Below are positions 7,051 through 9,671 of a stretch of DNA of 9,671 nt, piece after piece (position 1 is the first letter of the stretch; each line of letters opens with the position of its first letter). Location: the NCBI GenBank assembly GCA_023436515.1, contig JAEZIV010000262.1:1-9671 (forward strand), given 5' to 3'. The notes under the pieces are model-generated. The model made no database searches. It was not told where the DNA came from and saw only the letters and a list, made by a program, of their open reading frames with translations. Both the position numbers and the translations under genes were made by a program. The stretch comes from Bacillota bacterium. Lineage in GTDB: Bacteria > Bacillota > Clostridia > Acetivibrionales > DSM-1351.

Positions 7051-7896
7051 ATGTTGGAAAGTAAATATCAGTATCAAAAGCATGAGAAAAAGGATGAGGT
7101 TAAAAACATTACCTATGTTGGAATAGATTTTATAAGGCCGAACCCTTACCAACCAAGGAAGCAGTTTAATAAAATTGCACTGGAGGAGCTTTGTGAGTCT
7201 ATAAGGCAGTACGGCGTATTGCAGCCCATTAATGTACGGAAGATTTCACATAGTACATATGAGCTGGTAGCCGGAGAGAGAAGGTTAAGGGCGGCGACAA
7301 TGGCAGGGCTTAACGAAATACCTGCAATTATTATTAATGTTGATGATAATGATTCTGCTGTGATGGCATTGATTGAGAATCTTCAGAGAGAGGATCTCAG
7401 TTACATGGATGAAGCTGAAGGTTATAGCAATCTGATTACCGAGCATGGGTTTACTCAGGAGGAGCTGGCACAAAAAATAGGTAAGAGCCAGTCAACCATT
7501 GCAAATAAGATAAGACTTTTGAAGCTCTCGCCTCTGGTAAAGAAGATACTCTCAGATAATAATCTTACAGAAAGGCATGCAAGAGCCTTATTGAAGCTTC
7601 ATGATGAACAGCTTCAGCTGAAAGTTTTAAAGCTTGTCTGCGAGAGGGGACTTAATGTTAAGAAAACAGAAGAGTTGGTTGAACGAGCTATTGATAAGTT
7701 TTCACGGGATTTAAAGCATAAGCCCAATGAAAGAAAGATGACAAAAGCTATAAAGGACGTAAGAATCTTCGTAAATACTATAAAGCAGGCGATTGACATT
7801 ATGAAGCAGTCAGGTGTTAATGCTAAAGCTGCTCAGATAGATCGTGGAGAATATATTGAATTTGTTGTAAGAGTACCAAAGAACAATATGGCTTAA
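7051..7896 (+). CDS. noc: Nucleoid occlusion protein Noc (ParB family CTPase)
   Basis: This 281-residue ParB-family protein spreads on DNA from specific sites and, in Bacillus, stops division over the chromosome. The CTP-binding boxes are GVLQPINVR (55-63), GERRLRA (75-81) and ENLQREDL (109-116). A helix-turn-helix covers about 135-159. The four positions that separate Noc from ParB specificity in published ParB/Noc work carry Noc residues: Q147, K153, K158 and R175, indicating NBS rather than parS binding. The C-terminal part (DVRIFVNTIKQAIDIMKQSGV) resembles Noc. The position after rsmG also fits noc. The N terminus (MLESKYQYQKHEKKDEV) is polar and lacks the amphipathic helix of Bacillus Noc. 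ATG 7051 follows AAAGGA by 10 nt; no other start exists after the in-frame TAG at 7012. Confidence 0.9.
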   Translation: MLESKYQYQKHEKKDEVKNITYVGIDFIRPNPYQPRKQFNKIALEELCESIRQYGVLQPINVRKISHSTYELVAGERRLRAATMAGLNEIPAIIINVDDNDSAVMALIENLQREDLSYMDEAEGYSNLITEHGFTQEELAQKIGKSQSTIANKIRLLKLSPLVKKILSDNNLTERHARALLKLHDEQLQLKVLKLVCERGLNVKKTEELVERAIDKFSRDLKHKPNERKMTKAIKDVRIFVNTIKQAIDIMKQSGVNAKAAQIDRGEYIEFVVRVPKNNMA

Positions 7897-7929
7897 TGAT
7901 AATGATAGATTTAAATATATGTGTTTATG

Positions 7930-7959
7930 AAAGTGGATGGTTTTTACCATACCACTTTT
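7930..7959 (+). terminator. Terminator after noc
   Basis: AAAGTGG (7930-7936) pairs with CCACTTT (7952-7958) and ATGGT (7937-7941) with ACCAT (7946-7950), giving 12 pairs with one bulged A (7951) and a TTTT loop. TTTT then ATTAAT follows, an imperfect U-tract. It stands 34 nt after the noc stop and before a gene with its own promoters, so it probably ends the rpmH-to-noc transcription. Confidence 0.6.
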
Positions 7960-7964
7960 ATTAA

Positions 7965-8043
7965 TGTGGAAAAAGAGATGTCTTTATCCACACAGGTTAC
8001 TTATTCTCTGGATAAAAAATGTATTTTTAAAAAGTTATCAACA
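7965..8043. promoter_or_regulatory. Cluster of four DnaA-box-like sites
   Basis: Within 79 bp there are TGTGGAAAA (7965-7973, minus strand TTTTCCACA), TTATCCACA (7984-7992, perfect, plus strand), TCTGGATAA (8007-8015, minus strand TTATCCAGA) and TTATCAACA (8035-8043, plus strand). Three have one mismatch each to TTATCCACA. Orientation alternates, and the starts are 19, 23 and 28 bp apart. DnaA binding is inferred from the consensus. The cluster is over 200 bp upstream of the gyrA promoters, so a direct promoter role is not obvious. Confidence 0.6.
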
Positions 8044-8138
8044 AGCTATCACAATACAATTCGGGAAACCATTGACTATATATAAGAATGTTAACGGTGT
8101 GTTCACCCAAGGGCTCAAAAAACAGATGAATAATAAGG

Positions 8139-8157
8139 CTAACCCAATAATGGTTAG
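8139..8157. repeat. 6-bp inverted repeat, CTAACC/GGTTAG
   Basis: CTAACC (8139-8144) and GGTTAG (8152-8157) flank a 7-nt spacer and are followed by TATAAT (8160-8165). There is no U-tract, so it is not a terminator, and no -35 element stands at a proper distance before the TATAAT. It could be a small operator or chance. Confidence 0.3.
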
Positions 8158-8245
8158 GCTATAATATAGATATATACCTTTTACAGCATATGGATATAGG
8201 ATTTACTGTGTGAAACCACTACGGCTAATTGGCTTGGGGACAAAA

Positions 8246-8291
8246 AGGTGGACAGTTAGTTAAAATTTTATTACAATATATAGGTGGACAG
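8246..8291 (+). repeat. 10-bp direct repeat AGGTGGACAG at gyrA promoters
   Basis: AGGTGGACAG occurs at 8246-8255 and 8282-8291, 36 bp apart. Each copy contains TGGACA, which serves as the -35 of one of two promoters. The bases between the copies do not otherwise repeat, so this is not a simple 36-bp duplication. Confidence 0.75.
8249..8277 (+). promoter_or_regulatory. gyrA promoter P1
   Basis: TGGACA (8249-8254) and TACAAT (8272-8277) are 17 bp apart, each with one mismatch to the SigA consensus. Transcription would start near 8284, inside the second copy of the 10-bp repeat. Confidence 0.65.
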
Positions 8292-8313
8292 CCTGCACTA
8301 GCATCAATATAAA
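8285..8313 (+). promoter_or_regulatory. gyrA promoter P2
   Basis: TGGACA (8285-8290) and TATAAA (8308-8313) are again 17 bp apart, each with one mismatch to consensus. The start would be near 8320, giving a leader of about 30 nt before the gyrA ATG. Its -35 coincides with the inferred start of P1. Confidence 0.6.
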
Positions 8314-8348
8314 ATGTTTTTATAAAATGAAAAGAGGTAGAATTTTAA

Positions 8349-9671
8349 ATGGCAGAGGAAATTAGGGAGCAGAGAATTATTCCCATAGACATTGAATCTG
8401 AAATGAAAAAGTCTTTTATAGACTATGCAATGAGCGTAATAATCGACAGAGCGCTGCCTGATGTACGAGATGGTTTAAAGCCGGTACACAGGCGTATATT
8501 ATATACAATGTTTTCGTCCGGATTTACACCGGATAAGCCTTATAGAAAGTCTGTTGCAACAGTAGGTGAGGCTTTAAAAAGCTTTCATCCCCATGGAGAT
8601 GCAGCAGTATATGATAGTTTGGTGCGTATGGCACAGGACTTTTCTTTGAGGCATCCCCTTGTTGACGGGCATGGTAATTTTGGTTCACGTGATGGCGATG
8701 CAGCAGCTGCAATGAGATATACCGAGGCGAGGCTTGCCAAGATATCTATGGAAATGCTGGCTGATATTAATAAGGACACTGTTGATTTTAAGCCTAATTT
8801 CGATGAGCATGAGGTTGAACCTGTTGTTCTGCCTTCAAGATTTCCTAATTTGCTTGTTAACGGTTCTTCAGGTATTGCCGTGGGAATGGCGACAAACATT
8901 CCGCCTCACAATCTTGGAGAAGTAATTGATGGAGTATGTGCTGTTCTGGATAACTCTGAAATAACGATTGATGAGCTGATGAAGTACATTAAGGGTCCTG
9001 ATTTCCCTACTGCTGCAAAGATAATTGGAAAAAAAGGTATTAGAGACGCTTATAGAACCGGAAGAGGCAGGCTGGTTGTCCGTTCTGAGGCAACTATAGA
9101 GGAAATGCCCGGAAACAGACACAGAATAATTGTGTCAGAAATACCTTATTTGGTTAACAAAGCACGACTCATCGAAAAAATTGCAGAGCTGGTCAAGGAG
9201 AAGAGGCTCGAAGGGATTTCCTTCCTTCAGGATGAATCAGGGAGAGAAGAACCTGTCAGAATTGTAATAGAGCTGAAAAGGGATGCAAATCCAAACGTTG
9301 TACTTAACCAATTATATAAAAATACTCAGTTGCAGGAAAGCTTCAGTGTTAACATGGTTGCAATCGTACCTACAGAGGATAACCTGTATGAACCAAGGAC
9401 TCTGAATCTTAGACAAGTGATTGATTACTACATAGTTCATCAGGAGAATGTAATCAGACGCAGAACAAAATTTGAGCTTGATAAGGCAGAGGCCAGAGCA
9501 CATATATTGGAAGGTCTGAAAATAGCTCTTGACAATTTAGATGAAGTTATAAATATTATCAGGAGTTCAAAAACCGAAGCCTTAGCAAAGGAGAGGTTAT
9601 CCGAAAGGTTTGGTTTTAGTGAAAAGCAGTCCCAGGCCATAGTTGATATGAGATTGGGAAGACTTACAGGC
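8349..9671 (+). CDS. gyrA: DNA gyrase subunit A, N-terminal part (runs off window)
   Basis: 441 residues are visible, about half of a normal GyrA. With GyrB it introduces negative supercoils using ATP. The breakage-reunion domain is clear: [22 protein letters not shown] (28-49), HPHGD (80-84), catalytic R123-Y124 in AAMRYTEAR, and [23 protein letters not shown]. The later part ([23 protein letters not shown], then [17 protein letters not shown]) is the coiled-coil region and favours GyrA over ParC; the GyrA-box that would settle it is beyond the window. Alanine (A85) replaces the Ser83 of E. coli, while D89 keeps the Asp87. ATG 8349 follows AGAGGT (8333-8338) by 10 nt. gyrB is not adjacent, and several usually constant positions differ, so a second GyrA-like subunit is possible. 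Confidence 0.9.
   Translation, partial: MAEEIREQRIIPIDIESEMKKSFIDYAMSVIIDRALPDVRDGLKPVHRRILYTMFSSGFTPDKPYRKSVATVGEALKSFHPHGDAAVYDSLVRMAQDFSLRHPLVDGHGNFGSRDGDAAAAMRYTEARLAKISMEMLADINKDTVDFKPNFDEHEVEPVVLPSRFPNLLVNGSSGIAVGMATNIPPHNLGEVIDGVCAVLDNSEITIDELMKYIKGPDFPTAAKIIGKKGIRDAYRTGRGRLVVRSEATIEEMPGNRHRIIVSEIPYLVNKARLIEKIAELVKEKRLEGISFLQDESGREEPVRIVIELKRDANPNVVLNQLYKNTQLQESFSVNMVAIVPTEDNLYEPRTLNLRQVIDYYIVHQENVIRRRTKFELDKAEARAHILEGLKIALDNLDEVINIIRSSKTEALAKERLSERFGFSEKQSQAIVDMRLGRLTG

Larger units (their letters stand above)
7897..8348. other. 452-bp noc-gyrA intergenic region
   Basis: No credible gene is seen. From left to right it holds a terminator hairpin (7930-7959), four DnaA-box-like nonamers (7965-8043) with an AT-rich stretch between the last two, an imperfectly explained middle part (8044-8245) with one inverted repeat (8139-8157), then duplicated gyrA promoters (8246-8313) and the gyrA ribosome site. 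An open frame of 75 codons (7937-8164) starts inside the terminator stem without a ribosome site and is not taken as a gene. Confidence 0.7.

Noticed and set aside
7937..8164. Open frame of 75 codons between noc and gyrA
   Set aside because: The ATG lies inside the terminator stem with no Shine-Dalgarno, the frame crosses the DnaA-box cluster, and the predicted protein resembles no family I know. It is probably chance.
8734..8925. Plus-strand frame of 63 codons inside gyrA
   Set aside because: It is an alternative frame of gyrA, whose own frame is confirmed by strong GyrA motifs throughout.
9107..9120. CCCGGAAA in gyrA as an NBS
   Set aside because: Only about 9 of 14 positions match and it is not palindromic.

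Overview
The window is a chromosomal segment just to one side of a Firmicutes replication origin. It carries the conserved series rpmH, rnpA, yidD, yidC, jag (khpB), mnmE, mnmG, rsmG, noc, followed by the first 441 codons of a gyrA. All ten genes are on the + strand. In this lineage the rpmH operon runs away from oriC, so the origin and a divergent dnaA are inferred to lie just left of position 1; only a DnaA-box-like site at 13-21 supports this inside the window. The AT-rich sequence, heavy use of AGA/AGG and ATA codons, strong AGGAGG-type ribosome sites, a YidC with no visible lipobox and the protein sequences point to a member of Clostridia, perhaps of the Ruminiclostridium (cluster III) type. 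The genus is an impression, not a proof.

Layout: 1-254 is an AT-rich leader with a strong SigA-type promoter (TTGACA, 18 bp, TATAAT) for rpmH. 255-1058 holds rpmH (too short for a standard ORF scan), a terminator-like hairpin overlapping its stop, rnpA, and yidD, which starts at TTG inside the end of rnpA. 1165-2633 holds yidC and jag, coupled by a TAATG overlap. A 14-bp hairpin separates jag from mnmE. 2728-6891 holds mnmE, mnmG and rsmG. A leader able to fold over its own Shine-Dalgarno precedes noc (7051-7896). The 452-bp gap to gyrA holds a terminator, a cluster of four DnaA-box-like sites, and two tandem gyrA promoters that share a duplicated 10-bp -35 region.

The genes form functional sets: ribosome and RNA maturation (L34, RNase P protein), membrane insertion (YidD, YidC, with the RNA-binding Jag), tRNA U34 modification (MnmE plus MnmG), 16S rRNA G527 methylation (RsmG), division control over the nucleoid (Noc) and supercoiling (GyrA). 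The gene content is well known. I see no new multi-gene system and no mobile element, CRISPR array or tRNA/rRNA gene. The less ordinary signals are in regulation and in details: the DnaA-box cluster far from dnaA, the duplicated gyrA promoter, a Noc with all four NBS-specificity residues but no recognisable N-terminal membrane helix, the possible masking of the noc ribosome site, and a GyrA that lies away from gyrB and has unusual residues in its quinolone region.
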